The notes under the pieces: model-generated
Seen by the model: the letters and a program-made list of their open reading frames with translations, nothing else
Database searches by the model: none
What the model was told of the DNA's origin: nothing
Source: Rhodopseudomonas palustris HaA2
GTDB taxonomy: Bacteria > Pseudomonadota > Alphaproteobacteria > Rhizobiales > Xanthobacteraceae
Reading direction: 5' to 3'
Assembly (NCBI RefSeq): GCF_000013365.1
Contig: NC_007778.1
Location: 1 to 64,000 of the forward strand
Length of the DNA: 64,000 nt
Program-made: the position numbers and the translations under genes
Part shown: one piece after another, positions 19,785-27,957 of the stretch
Layout of the letters: every line of letters starts with the position of its first letter
Position numbering within the stretch: position 1 is the first letter of the stretch

Positions 19785-20522
19785 CTACCACTTTTCCCCG
19801 AAGGGACGGATTTCCATCTCGAAGGTCCAGGCGCTTTTCGGCTGCTGATAGAGCTGCCAATAGGCCCCGGCGACCGAGGCCGGCGGCATCAGGAGGTCGG
19901 GATTGTCGAGCGCCTGCTTGCCCCAGAGCTGCTCGCGGCGCTCGCGGACCCAGGCGGTGTCGACCCCCGAATCGATGATCAGATGCGCGACGTGGATGTT
20001 CTGCGGCATCAATTCGCGCGCCATCGACTGCGCCACCGCGCGCAGCCCGAATTTGGCGCTGGCGAAGGCCGCGAAACCCGAGCCGCCGCGGAGCGACGCG
20101 GTCGCGCCGGTGAAGAAAATGTTGCCCCGTCCGCGCGGCAGCATCAGCCGCGCCGATTCCCGCCCGGCGAGAAAGCCCGCCCAGCACGCCATTTCCCAGA
20201 CCTTGCGGAACACCCGGTCGGTGGTCTCCAGAATCGGGAAATTGACGTTGGCGCCGACGTTGAAGATCGTCACGTCGAGCGGCGCATGCGCGTCGGCGGC
20301 GTCGAGAAACGCCGCGACCTCGTCCTCCTTGCGGGCATCCAGCGTGCGCGCGACGATGCGGCCGCCGGCCGCCTCGATCTCCCGCACCAGCGGCTCCAAC
20401 TTGGCGCCGTCGCGCCGGCCGGCGAACACCGTGAAGCCTTCGGCGGCGAATTTCCTGGCGATCTCGGCGCCGATGTAGTCGCCGGCGCCGATCACCGCGA
20501 CGGTTGCGTTGCGTGGCGTCAT
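19785..20522 (-). CDS. Short-chain dehydrogenase/reductase with altered catalytic Tyr
   Basis: A 245-residue SDR with a Gly-rich nucleotide-binding motif GAGDYIGAEIA (about 12-22) and a Rossmann fold. At the active site the usual YxxxK reads FASAK (in GFAAFASAKFGL), so the catalytic Tyr position is Phe while Lys is kept. The Ser region is FFTGATASLRGG. It is either a divergent SDR subgroup using another acid or a non-catalytic binder. It is followed at 78 bases by the PanE-like gene on the same strand. Substrate is unknown. Confidence 0.8.
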   Translation of the reverse strand: MTPRNATVAVIGAGDYIGAEIARKFAAEGFTVFAGRRDGAKLEPLVREIEAAGGRIVARTLDARKEDEVAAFLDAADAHAPLDVTIFNVGANVNFPILETTDRVFRKVWEMACWAGFLAGRESARLMLPRGRGNIFFTGATASLRGGSGFAAFASAKFGLRAVAQSMARELMPQNIHVAHLIIDSGVDTAWVRERREQLWGKQALDNPDLLMPPASVAGAYWQLYQQPKSAWTFEMEIRPFGEKW

Positions 20523-20556
20523 GTTGGCTTCTCCGAATTGAACCGGGTTATGAGTT

Positions 20557-20645
20557 CGTCATGCCCGGGCTCGTCCCGGGCATCCACGATGACGCAACCG
20601 CTGCGCCGGTGTCCGTGGATGGCCGGGACGAGCCCGGCCATGACG
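20557..20645. repeat. Double-hairpin CGTCAT/ATGACG element, copy A
   Basis: Each arm is a hairpin in itself. The left arm is ATGCCCGGG-ctcgt-CCCGGGCAT and the right arm ATGGCCGGG-acgag-CCCGGCCAT, joined through ATCCACG/CGTGGAT. The ends are CGTCAT and ATGACG. It fills the gap between two minus-strand genes. Confidence 0.85.
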
Positions 20646-20674
20646 GAGGTGTCGGGCGCTTTGAAATCGCGGAC

Positions 20675-21277
20675 TCAGCCGTACATCTCCTCGACGTCGC
20701 GGAGTTGCTCCTTGCCGAAGAACATCTCGGCGCCGACGAAGAAGGTCGGCGAGCCGAACACGCCGCGGGCGACCGCGTCCTCGGTGTTGGCGATCAGCTT
20801 CGCCTTGATCTCCGGCTCCTGCGCGCCGGCGAACAGCTTTTCCGCATCGAGCCCCGACGACGCCAGCGCCTGGGCTGCGATCTGCGGATCGTCCATCTTC
20901 TTTGGCTCGACCCACATGTGGTGGAAGGCGGCGTCGACATATTGCGCCAACACGCCGTCGCGCTGCGCCGCAACCGCGGCGCGCATCAGATTGAGGGTGT
21001 TCACCGGGAAGTTGGGATTCCACACATAGGGCGTGACGCCGAAGCGCTTCAGGAAGCGCTCGGTCTCCAGCGCCATGAATTCGCGCTTGTTCCTGACGCC
21101 GGCCAGCGTCTCGGCCGGGGATTTGTTGTTGGTGGCCTTGAAGATGCCGCCGAGCAGCACCGGGACGTAGTCGAATGTGACGCCGATGCGCCGCTCGATC
21201 GCCGGGATCGCCCGGTGGCTGAGAAACGCATTGGGGCTGCCGAAATCGAACAGGAATTGCGGGGCCGGCTGGGTCAT
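20675..21277 (-). CDS. 2-hydroxychromene-2-carboxylate isomerase-like DsbA-family protein
   Basis: A 200-residue thioredoxin-fold protein of the HCCA isomerase / kappa GST group. The N-terminal FDFGSPNAFLSHRAI carries Ser where DsbA has its first Cys, as in HCCA isomerase. Later GVFGSPTFFVG is the cis-Pro loop. Such enzymes use glutathione in naphthalene-type aromatic degradation, but many genomic copies have unknown substrates. It is divergent from a GST gene 248 bases away, which suggests glutathione chemistry. Confidence 0.85.
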   Translation of the reverse strand: MTQPAPQFLFDFGSPNAFLSHRAIPAIERRIGVTFDYVPVLLGGIFKATNNKSPAETLAGVRNKREFMALETERFLKRFGVTPYVWNPNFPVNTLNLMRAAVAAQRDGVLAQYVDAAFHHMWVEPKKMDDPQIAAQALASSGLDAEKLFAGAQEPEIKAKLIANTEDAVARGVFGSPTFFVGAEMFFGKEQLRDVEEMYG

Positions 21278-21525
21278 TGGTCACTCCCGGTCGCGGCGCG
21301 TACGGCGCGCCTTATATGATCATCGTCATGCCATAGCAGCCTAGCGGGTCGGCGGCGGGCAATCAACCGGGTCGCGGCCGCGACCAGGCCGAACCGCCCG
21401 GGCCGGGGACCGAAACCGGCTTCGGAACTGTGATGCCGAACTGGCACGAAGTCTGCTATGGGCGGGTGGCCTTCCCTGCGGCGGCGCCCTGGCGCGTCGA
21501 CGCGCACAACCGGACATATCGAGAC

Positions 21526-22194
21526 ATGATCACCGTCCACCATCTCAACAATTCGCGTTCGCAACGGGTATTGTGGCTGCTCGAGGAGCTCGGCCTGCCC
21601 TACGAGATCAAGCGCTATCAGCGCCAGCCCGACATGATGGCGCCGAAGGAATTGCGCGCCGTGCACCCACTCGGCAAATCGCCGGTGATCACCGACGCCG
21701 GCAATACCGTCGCCGAGTCGGGTGCGATCATCACCTACATCGTCGAGACCTATGGCGACGGCCGGCTGATCCCGCCGCCGAAGACGCCGGAGCGGCTGCG
21801 CTACACCTACTGGCTGCACTATGCCGAAGGCTCGGCGATGTCGCCGCTGCTGCTGAAGCTGCTGTTCACCATGATGCCGCAGCGCGCGCCGGCGCTGCTG
21901 CGGCCGCTGGTGAAGCTGGTCGCCGGCGGCGCGCTGACCGGCTTCGTCGATCCGCAGCTCAAGCAGCACATGGCGTTCTGGGAGAGCGAGCTGGCCAAGA
22001 GCGATTACTTCGCCGGCGCCGACTTCACCGCCGCCGACATCCAGATGAGTTTCCCGCTGGAAGCCGCCGCGTCCCGCGCCGGGCTCGACCAGACCTACCC
22101 GAACGCCCAAGCCTGGCTCGCCCGCATCCACGCCCGTCCGGCCTACAAGCGTGCCTTGGAAAAGGGTGGGCCGTACGAGATCGGCAAGGCGTAG
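21526..22194 (+). CDS. Glutathione S-transferase
   Basis: A 222-residue cytosolic GST. The N-terminal thioredoxin-like domain begins MITVHHLNNSRSQRVLWLLE, and the glutathione-binding AESGAIITYI region is present. The all-helical C-terminal domain ends with QAWLARIHARPAYKRAL. The open frame extends 32 codons upstream, but the family begins at this ATG. It probably conjugates or isomerises small electrophiles; the neighbouring divergent HCCA-isomerase-like gene is consistent with this. Confidence 0.9.
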   Translation: MITVHHLNNSRSQRVLWLLEELGLPYEIKRYQRQPDMMAPKELRAVHPLGKSPVITDAGNTVAESGAIITYIVETYGDGRLIPPPKTPERLRYTYWLHYAEGSAMSPLLLKLLFTMMPQRAPALLRPLVKLVAGGALTGFVDPQLKQHMAFWESELAKSDYFAGADFTAADIQMSFPLEAAASRAGLDQTYPNAQAWLARIHARPAYKRALEKGGPYEIGKA

Positions 22195-22236
22195 CCGCAA
22201 GCGAAGTCAGCACGTCGCTCGCCGCGAGCACTGCCT

Positions 22237-22276
22237 GCCCCCTCTCCCGCTTGCGGGGGAGGGCCGGGGTGGGGGA
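22237..22276 (+). repeat. GAGAGGG palindrome, short form (hairpin-then-tail)
   Basis: CCCTCTCCCGC-tt-GCGGGGGAGGG with tail GGGGTGGGGG. It faces an inverted copy at 22341-22378 across 64 bases that hold no gene. The arrangement is that of the DUF559 units without the gene. Confidence 0.85.
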
Positions 22277-22340
22277 AGCCGCAGGCACTGCGCTTGCGAT
22301 CTGCCTGATCTCTCTGAATCGAGACTCCACCGCTCGCGTC

Positions 22341-22378
22341 GCCCTCACCCCAACCCTCTCCCGCACGCGGGAGAGGGA
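22341..22378 (-). repeat. GAGAGGG palindrome, short form (tail-then-hairpin)
   Basis: Tail GCCCTCACCCC followed by CCCTCTCCCGC-ac-GCGGGAGAGGG. Inverted partner of 22237-22276. Confidence 0.9.
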
Positions 22379-22419
22379 GTTCGCAGTGCTCGGGGCGCGC
22401 ACGGCGCCTATAAAATGCC

Positions 22420-23301
22420 CTACCCCTTCGCGCCCGGCAGCGACGCGACGGTGACGCCGGGCGGGGGCACGTCGTCGTCCGGCACGAAGAAATCCGACAT
22501 CAATGGCACGCTCGGATCGACGCGGTAGCGCTCGAAATCGGTGACGCCGGCCTCATACAGCACCTTGTCGTCGATGCAGAACTGCCCGGTGAAGTCGCGC
22601 GACGGCTTGGTCAGGATCGCGTGCGCGGCGTCGCCCATGATCTCCGGCGTGCGGCTGGCGCGCATCATCGCGTCGCCGCCCAAGAGATTGCCGACCGCGG
22701 CGGTGGCGATGGTGGTGCGCGGCCACAGCGCGTTGACGGCGATTCCCGCGCCCTTCAATTCACCCGACAATCCCAGCACCACCATGCTCATGCCGAATTT
22801 GGCCATGGTGTAGGCGGTCGAGGCCGCGAACCATTTCGCCTTCATGTCGAGCGGCGGCGACAGCATCAGGATGTGCGGGTTGGCCGCCTTCTTCAGATGC
22901 GGGATGCAGTATTTCGACACCATGAAGGTGCCGCGGCTGTTGATGCCCATCATCAGGTCGTAGCGCTTCATGTCGGTCGCCTGCGAATTGGTCAGGCTGA
23001 TCGCGCTGGCATTGTTGACGCAGATGTCGATGCCGCCGAATTCGGCCACCGTCTTGTCGATCGCGGCGATCACTTGCGCCTCGTCGCGGATGTCGCAGAT
23101 CAGCGGCAGCGCCTGCCCGCCGGCGGCGCGGATCTCGTCGGCCGCAGTGTAGATCGTGCCCTTCAGCTTGGGCTGCGGCTCGGCGGTCTTGGCGGCGATC
23201 GCCACATTGGCGCCGTCGCGCGCCGCCCGCAGCGCGATCGCCAGCCCGATGCCGCGGCTGGCCCCGGTGATGAACAGCGTCTTGCCCGCGAGTGATGACA
23301 T
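22420..23301 (-). CDS. Short-chain dehydrogenase/reductase, HSDL2-like
   Basis: A 293-residue SDR with the cofactor motif TGASRGIGLAI (about 12-22), NNASAI, and an intact catalytic YTMAK (in STAYTMAKFGM). After the SDR core a C-terminal extension reaches beyond residue 250. The overall pattern, including ISLTNSQATDMKRYDLMMGIN, resembles the hydroxysteroid dehydrogenase-like 2 group. Substrate is unknown, perhaps fatty-acyl derivatives. It is not obviously in an operon with its neighbours. Confidence 0.88.
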   Translation of the reverse strand: MSSLAGKTLFITGASRGIGLAIALRAARDGANVAIAAKTAEPQPKLKGTIYTAADEIRAAGGQALPLICDIRDEAQVIAAIDKTVAEFGGIDICVNNASAISLTNSQATDMKRYDLMMGINSRGTFMVSKYCIPHLKKAANPHILMLSPPLDMKAKWFAASTAYTMAKFGMSMVVLGLSGELKGAGIAVNALWPRTTIATAAVGNLLGGDAMMRASRTPEIMGDAAHAILTKPSRDFTGQFCIDDKVLYEAGVTDFERYRVDPSVPLMSDFFVPDDDVPPPGVTVASLPGAKG

Positions 23302-23382
23302 GAATTCCTCCCTTTGCGCCGACCAGCTTTCGTCCCTTGTAGCGCGGGACGCGATCAGATCGAAGCGGCTTCGGCGGAGGTG

Positions 23383-23877
23383 CTAATTGCGGTCTTCCGG
23401 CAGCACCGGCAGCGGCGCGACCTCGATGCCTTCCTCGATCAGCGCCTTGGCCTCCGCGGGCGAGGCTTCGCCGAAGATCGGGCGGTGCTCGATATCGCCG
23501 TAATGCATCTTGCGGGCTTCGTTGGGGAAGCGCTCGCCGACATTGTCGGCGGTCTTGACGATGTGGTCGCGCAATTCCTTCAGCTTGGCGCGCAGCTCGC
23601 GCTCCTGCGCCAGCATCAGCGGCGTCGCCGACGGCTCCGAAGTCATCGGCTCCGACGCCTCGCCCACGGCGGGTTCGCTCGTCACCGGCTCCGGCGCGCG
23701 GCCGCGGCCTTTCTTGCCGACGATCTGCGGCGCCATGATCGCCTTCTCGACCTTCACCGAACCGCAGGAAGGGCACTCCACCAGCTTGCGCCGCACCTGC
23801 GAATCGTAAGCCGACGAGCTCTGGAACCAGCTCTCGAACGAGTGGCCACGATCGCACCGCAGCGTGTAGCGGATCAT
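23383..23877 (-). CDS. DUF1178 family zinc-ribbon protein
   Basis: A 164-residue protein starting MIRYTLRCDRGHSFESWF, with the second metal-binding half VECPSCGS; together they form a zinc ribbon near residues 7-45. A Pro/Glu/Ser-rich linker (about 60-90) leads to a conserved C-terminal half with NVGERFPNEARKMHYGD. The function of DUF1178 is unknown. Its ATG overlaps the stop of the nitrilase gene (ATGA), so it is co-translated in the comF-grxC-nitrilase operon. Confidence 0.9.
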   Translation of the reverse strand: MIRYTLRCDRGHSFESWFQSSSAYDSQVRRKLVECPSCGSVKVEKAIMAPQIVGKKGRGRAPEPVTSEPAVGEASEPMTSEPSATPLMLAQERELRAKLKELRDHIVKTADNVGERFPNEARKMHYGDIEHRPIFGEASPAEAKALIEEGIEVAPLPVLPEDRN

Positions 23878-24752
23878 GTCTGCTCCCGCACGAGATGCAG
23901 ATAGTCGGGCGTCGCTTTGGCGTCGACCAGCGTGAAGCGGCGGCCGTGCTGCAGCGACGGGATCTTGCCGCGCGCCTTGCCGACCTCGGCCGGATCGATC
24001 CGCGCCATCACGAAGCCCGGATCGACGCCGCCTTCGGCCAGCACCACGCCCCACGGATCGATGATCAGCGAATGGCCGTAGGTCTCGCGCTTGTTCTCGT
24101 GCAGCCCGCCTTGCGCGGCGGCGAACACGAAGCAGCCGTTTTCGATGGCCCGCGCCCGCAGCAGCACGTGCCAATGCGCCTCGCCGGTCGGCCGGGTGAA
24201 CGCCGCCGGCACGGAGATGAACGACGCGCCGGCTTCGGCGAGCGCGCGATACAGCGCCGGGAAGCGCACATCGTAGCAGATCGTCAGCCCGATCCGGCCC
24301 CACGGCAGATCGGAGATCACCGCGGTTTCGCCGGGCTGGTAGTTCGCCGATTCGCGATAGCTCTCGCCATTGCCGAGATCGATGTCGAACATATGGATCT
24401 TGTCGTAGCTCGCCAGAATCGTCCCCGACGGATCGATCAGGAACGAGCGGTTGACGGCCCGATCCGGGCTCGCGCGCAGCGCCAGCGAGCCGATATGCAG
24501 ATGAATTTTCAGCTCGCGCGCGAGATCGCGATAGGCCTTCAGCGATACGTCGCTGTCCTCGTCGGCGAGTTGGTCGAACAAAGCCTCGCGGTTGAGCTGC
24601 ATCATGTTGCTCACCTCGGGGGTGAGCACGTAGTCGGCGCCCGCCGCCGCCGCCTCGCGGATCAGCTTGGTCCCCTGCTCGAGGCTCGGCCCGGGCAGGA
24701 GCCCGGTGCGCATCTGCACCAGCGCGGCATTGAAGGGCGCGGTTTCCGTCAT
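23874..24752 (-). CDS. Carbon-nitrogen hydrolase (nitrilase superfamily, Nit-like amidase)
   Basis: A 292-residue hydrolase with the Glu-Lys-Cys triad visible: Glu46 (LTPEVSN), Lys118 (YDKIHMFD) and Cys159 (ICYDVRFP). Similarity to Nit1/Nit2 suggests an omega-amidase or a deaminated-glutathione amidase role. The latter would fit the adjoining glutaredoxin, but this is inference. The start MTETAPFNAA overlaps the stop of grxC, and the 3' end overlaps the DUF1178 start. Confidence 0.92.
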   Translation of the reverse strand: MTETAPFNAALVQMRTGLLPGPSLEQGTKLIREAAAAGADYVLTPEVSNMMQLNREALFDQLADEDSDVSLKAYRDLARELKIHLHIGSLALRASPDRAVNRSFLIDPSGTILASYDKIHMFDIDLGNGESYRESANYQPGETAVISDLPWGRIGLTICYDVRFPALYRALAEAGASFISVPAAFTRPTGEAHWHVLLRARAIENGCFVFAAAQGGLHENKRETYGHSLIIDPWGVVLAEGGVDPGFVMARIDPAEVGKARGKIPSLQHGRRFTLVDAKATPDYLHLVREQT

Positions 24753-25024
24753 GACGTGGCCTTCTCGCCGGCCAAGAGCGCGTCCAGCTTGCCTTCGCGA
24801 TCGAGCGCATAGAGGTCGTCGCAGCCGCCGACATGGGTGCCGCCGATGAAGATCTGCGGATAGGTCGATCCCGGATAGGTGCGCGCGTCCATGGTCTTGC
24901 GATGGGCCGGATCGACCGCGACGTCGTATTCGGTGAACGCCGCCTTCTTGCGGTTCAGCAGCGACTTGGCGGCGCTGCAATAGCCGCAGCCGGGACGCGT
25001 AAAGATCTCGATCGCAGCACTCAT
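24749..25024 (-). CDS. grxC: Glutaredoxin 3
   Basis: A 91-residue dithiol glutaredoxin with the active site CGYC at residues 13-16, the TYPQIFIGGTHVGG cis-Pro and glutathione-binding loop, and CDDLYAL. It reduces disulfides and mixed disulfides using glutathione. The family-typical start MSAAIEIFTRPGC was used rather than the longer open frame. It is preceded by comF (38 bases) and overlaps the nitrilase gene by four bases. Confidence 0.95.
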   Translation of the reverse strand: MSAAIEIFTRPGCGYCSAAKSLLNRKKAAFTEYDVAVDPAHRKTMDARTYPGSTYPQIFIGGTHVGGCDDLYALDREGKLDALLAGEKATS

Positions 25025-25062
25025 CGCAGCTCCAGGGCTCGGCGGTGGAAGCAAGATGCGGA

Positions 25063-25881
25063 TTATATGGGAGATTTCAGGGTGTCCACAACCCGCGCGA
25101 AGACCAGCACATCGACCGATTGGGCCTTCGCCCGCAGCAGCGCCCGGGCGCAGGCATCGACCGTGGCGCCCGAGGTCAGCACGTCGTCGACCAGGACGAT
25201 CCGTCGCCCCTGAACCTCGGCCTTGCGCTCGGCCGGAACCTTGAAGGCGCCCTGCACATTGGCGGCGCGTTCCGCCCGCGACAGTCCGATCTGATGCGCG
25301 GTCGGACGCACCCGCTTGAGCGCCTCGATCGCCACCGGCAATTGCGTCTGCCGGCCGATCGCCCGCGCCAGCGCGCCGGACTGGTTGTAGCGCCGGGCGA
25401 AGCCGCGCCGCCAATGCAGCGGCACCGGAATCAGCAGATCGGCGTCGGCCAGCAGCGGCGCGCCGGCATGCGCCATCCACCGCCCCATGGTCGGCGCCAG
25501 ATCGATCCGGTCGTGGAATTTCAGCGCATGCACCAGCGTTTTGGCCACCTCGTCGTAGCGCACCGCGGCGCGGGCGCGGGCATAGGCCGGCGGATCGGCG
25601 ATCGCCTGCATCGACAGGATACCGGGCCCGGGGTCATAGACGAACGGAATCCCGAGCTTCTCGCAATAAGGCGGCGCGATGAACGAGAGCTGCGACCAGC
25701 ATTGCGGGCACAGCCCCTCACCCGCCACCGGCTCGCGGCAGGCGACGCACAGCGTCGGTAGCGCGACATCGAGCGCCAGATGCGCCGCGCGCGACCACAG
25801 CCGGCGGACCGCGCCGACGGCCTGCATCAGGCCACCGCCACCCGCTGTCGCCTCAGGAGCCGTGAGAGGTTCCACCTGCAT
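25063..25881 (-). CDS. comF: ComF family phosphoribosyltransferase-like protein
   Basis: A 272-residue protein with an N-terminal zinc-ribbon-like part (CVACREPVAGEGLCPQCW) and a C-terminal PRTase fold with the PRPP-type loop VLVDDVLTSGAT. ComF proteins are tied to DNA uptake in competent bacteria; in other bacteria the role is unclear. It leads the operon comF-grxC-nitrilase-DUF1178. Residues 1-18 are poorly conserved-looking, and a later Met (19) may be the start. Confidence 0.88.
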   Translation of the reverse strand: MQVEPLTAPEATAGGGGLMQAVGAVRRLWSRAAHLALDVALPTLCVACREPVAGEGLCPQCWSQLSFIAPPYCEKLGIPFVYDPGPGILSMQAIADPPAYARARAAVRYDEVAKTLVHALKFHDRIDLAPTMGRWMAHAGAPLLADADLLIPVPLHWRRGFARRYNQSGALARAIGRQTQLPVAIEALKRVRPTAHQIGLSRAERAANVQGAFKVPAERKAEVQGRRIVLVDDVLTSGATVDACARALLRAKAQSVDVLVFARVVDTLKSPI

Positions 25882-25991
25882 GGCCGGAGGCTAGCGCCGC
25901 GCCCACCGGCGTCAAGGCTGACAACCGGGTAGTGTCCGGCGCGCGAATGGCGCACAAGGGCGATACGCGCCGCGCAACCCGGGAGATCGCC

Positions 25992-26294
25992 GTGTCCGAG
26001 TCCAACGACAAATCCGCCGACATCATCAATTACGTCGACATCCCGACCGCGTCGCACGTCTATTTCGACATCGCGCCGGCGCATGGCGTGATGGCCAACA
26101 ATGTCGAGATCGAACTCGCCGCGCGCACGCTGAACCCGCTGTCCGACGGCTCGGTCGAGGTGAAATTCGTCACCACCGCGCGGCTGCGTTGCAGCCAGGC
26201 CGGCGCGCTGCATCTGCGCAACGCACTCGACGCGGTGCTGAAGATGTTCGAGGCCTCGCAGCAGAGCCCGGCCGCGGCCTCGAAGCTGAACTGA
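25992..26294 (+). CDS. Conserved-looking protein of unknown function
   Basis: A product of about 100 residues. I prefer the GTG at 25992 because GGGAGA lies 5 bases upstream; ATG starts at 25932 and 25947 remain possible. The sequence looks like a beta-rich domain (NYVDIPTASHVYFDI, NNVEIELAARTLN, SVEVKFVTTARLRC) followed by a helix (GALHLRNALDAVLKMFEA), ending in a low-complexity tail. No signal peptide or membrane helix is visible. I do not recognise the family. It is divergent from comF and precedes the methyltransferase by about 60 bases. Confidence 0.75.
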   Translation: MSESNDKSADIINYVDIPTASHVYFDIAPAHGVMANNVEIELAARTLNPLSDGSVEVKFVTTARLRCSQAGALHLRNALDAVLKMFEASQQSPAAASKLN

Positions 26295-26355
26295 GCATGA
26301 CGACGATGCCGGCGCGGCTCTTGCCGGGCGGCGTCCGTGACGCTAGCTGCCGCGC

Positions 26356-27189
26356 ATGACCGAGCCCACGCCCATCCTGTTCGATCGCCGCCTGCTTGCA
26401 GCAAGGCTCGCCCGCGCCCGTGCGCTCGGCCCCGCGCCGTTCCTGCTCGACCGCATCACCGAGGAGATGGCCGAGCGGTTGCACGCGGTGCTGCGCGACT
26501 TCAATGCGATTGCCGATATCTGGACGCCCGGCGATGCGCTGCCGGCGGAGCGCTTTCCCAACGTCAGGCATGTCGACATCGACCCATCCGGCGACGAGGC
26601 GCTCAATCTGGCGCCCGGCTCGCTCGACCTCGCGGTGTCGGCGCTGGGGCTGCAATTCGCCAATGATCTGCCCGGCGTGCTGGCGCAGATCCGCCGCGCG
26701 CTGAAGCCGGACGGGCTGCTGCTCGCGGCGCTGACCGGCGGCGACACGCTGACCGAATTGCGCCAGGCCTTCGCGGCCGCCGAGGCCGAGATCGAAGGCG
26801 GCGTCTCGCCGCATGTCGCGCCCACCGCCGATCTGCGCGACCTCGGCGCGCTGCTGCAACGCGCCGGCTTCGCGCTGCCGGTCACCGATGTCGACCGCGT
26901 GGTGGTGCGCTACGACCACGCCTTCGCGCTGATGCAGGACCTGCGGCGGATGGGCGCCGGCAATGTGCTGATCGAGCGCCGCAGGACCCCGCTACGCCGC
27001 GCCACGCTGGCGCGCATGGCCAACATCTACGCCGAGCGCTTCGCCGACCCCGACGGCCGCATCCGCGCCACCTTCGAGATCATCTGGCTGTCCGGCTGGT
27101 CGCCCCACGACAGCCAGCAGCAGCCGCTGAAGCCCGGCTCGGCGAAAGCGAGTCTGGCGGAGGCGGTGAAGCGACTGGGCACGAAGTAA
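26356..27189 (+). CDS. SAM-dependent methyltransferase-like protein (BioC/NDUFAF5-like)
   Basis: A 277-residue class I methyltransferase-type protein. The N-terminus ILFDRRLLAARLARA and the PFLLDRITEEMAERL segment match the NDUFAF5 group, whose mitochondrial member helps complex I assembly as an arginine hydroxylase. The SAM region follows, with SLDLAVSALGLQFANDLPG, then LKPDGLLLAALTGGDT. The glycine-rich SAM loop is not canonical in this copy. Function here is inferred from resemblance only. Confidence 0.8.
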   Translation: MTEPTPILFDRRLLAARLARARALGPAPFLLDRITEEMAERLHAVLRDFNAIADIWTPGDALPAERFPNVRHVDIDPSGDEALNLAPGSLDLAVSALGLQFANDLPGVLAQIRRALKPDGLLLAALTGGDTLTELRQAFAAAEAEIEGGVSPHVAPTADLRDLGALLQRAGFALPVTDVDRVVVRYDHAFALMQDLRRMGAGNVLIERRRTPLRRATLARMANIYAERFADPDGRIRATFEIIWLSGWSPHDSQQQPLKPGSAKASLAEAVKRLGTK

Positions 27190-27230
27190 CTATTTGTGTC
27201 CCGGACGCTGCGGAACGGTACCCAACCAGT

Positions 27231-27308
27231 CGTCATTGCCGGGCTTGACCCGGCAATCCATCTTCTTCGAAAGCGTGATGGATGCGCGGGTCAAGCCCGC
27301 GCATGACG
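27231..27308. repeat. Double-hairpin CGTCAT/ATGACG element, copy B
   Basis: The left arm is ATTGCCGGG-cttga-CCCGGCAAT and the right arm ATGCGCGGG-tcaag-CCCGCGCAT. Each arm pairs with itself although the arms differ from one another. The ends are CGTCAT and ATGACG. Confidence 0.85.
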
Positions 27309-27323
27309 CTGCTACTTGTTGGG

Positions 27324-27423
27324 CGTCATCCTGAGGCGCGAGCGTAGCGAGCCTCGAAGGATAGGCCGCGCGTGTGGCGCATGCTTCGAGGCTCGCCCTG
27401 CGGGCGAGCGCCTCAGCATGACG
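27324..27423. repeat. CCTGAGG-type double-hairpin element, copy A
   Basis: It begins CGTCATCCTGAGGC and ends GCCTCAGCATGACG, with internal GCCTCGAAGGAT and GCTTCGAGGC segments. It lies in tandem with the preceding element and ends 3 bases before the mutT stop codon. Confidence 0.85.
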
Positions 27424-27425
27424 AA

Positions 27426-27839
27426 CTACATCAGCAGCTCGATCAGCGGCGGGATCAGCGGGATATCGGCCGGCGGCATCGGGTAGTCGCGCAGCTTGTT
27501 GGCGCGGACCCAGGCCAGCTCCTGGCCCTCGCGCGGCATCACCTGCCCGTCCCAGCGCCGGCAGACATACAGCGGCATCAGCAGGTGAAAGTCCTCATAG
27601 GCATGGCTGGCGAAGGTCAGCGGCGCCAGGCAGGCTTCTTTCACCGTGATGCCGAGTTCCTCATCGAGTTCGCGGATCAGCGCGGCTTCCGGCCGCTCGC
27701 CGGGATCGACCTTGCCGCCGGGAAATTCCCACAACCCGCCGAGCTGCTTGTGCTTCGGCCGCTGCGCGATCAGCACGCGGTTGTCGGCGTCGATCAGCGC
27801 GACGGCGACGACGAGGAGGAGCTTGATAGACTTCGTCAT
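27426..27839 (-). CDS. mutT: Nudix hydrolase, 8-oxo-dGTP diphosphatase type
   Basis: A 137-residue Nudix protein that removes oxidised nucleotides such as 8-oxo-dGTP. The Nudix box is complete: it starts GGKVDPGERPEAALIRE and continues LDEELGI (about residues 41-64), matching GX5EX7REUXEEXGU. The start codon lies inside the end of a palindromic repeat, whose terminal ATGACG encodes Met-Thr. The protein core begins only a few residues later, so no later start is available. Repeats flank the gene on both sides. Confidence 0.92.
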   Translation of the reverse strand: MTKSIKLLLVVAVALIDADNRVLIAQRPKHKQLGGLWEFPGGKVDPGERPEAALIRELDEELGITVKEACLAPLTFASHAYEDFHLLMPLYVCRRWDGQVMPREGQELAWVRANKLRDYPMPPADIPLIPPLIELLM

Positions 27840-27936
27840 TCCGGGACGCGCCTCTTGGCGCGGGCCCGGAATCCATACTCCCTGCAGGGGTTATGGATTC
27901 CGGGTTCGCGAGCTGCGCTCGCGCCCCGGAATGACG
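27834..27936. repeat. Double-hairpin element overlapping the mutT start, copy C
   Basis: It begins CGTCATTCCGGG and ends CCGGAATGACG, with internal GGATTCCGGG-type arms and GCGAGCTGCGCTCGC and GCGCCTCTTGGCGC hairpins. The left end contains the complement of the mutT start codon. Confidence 0.85.
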
Positions 27937-27957
27937 TGGATGGTTGGTGACTGATCA

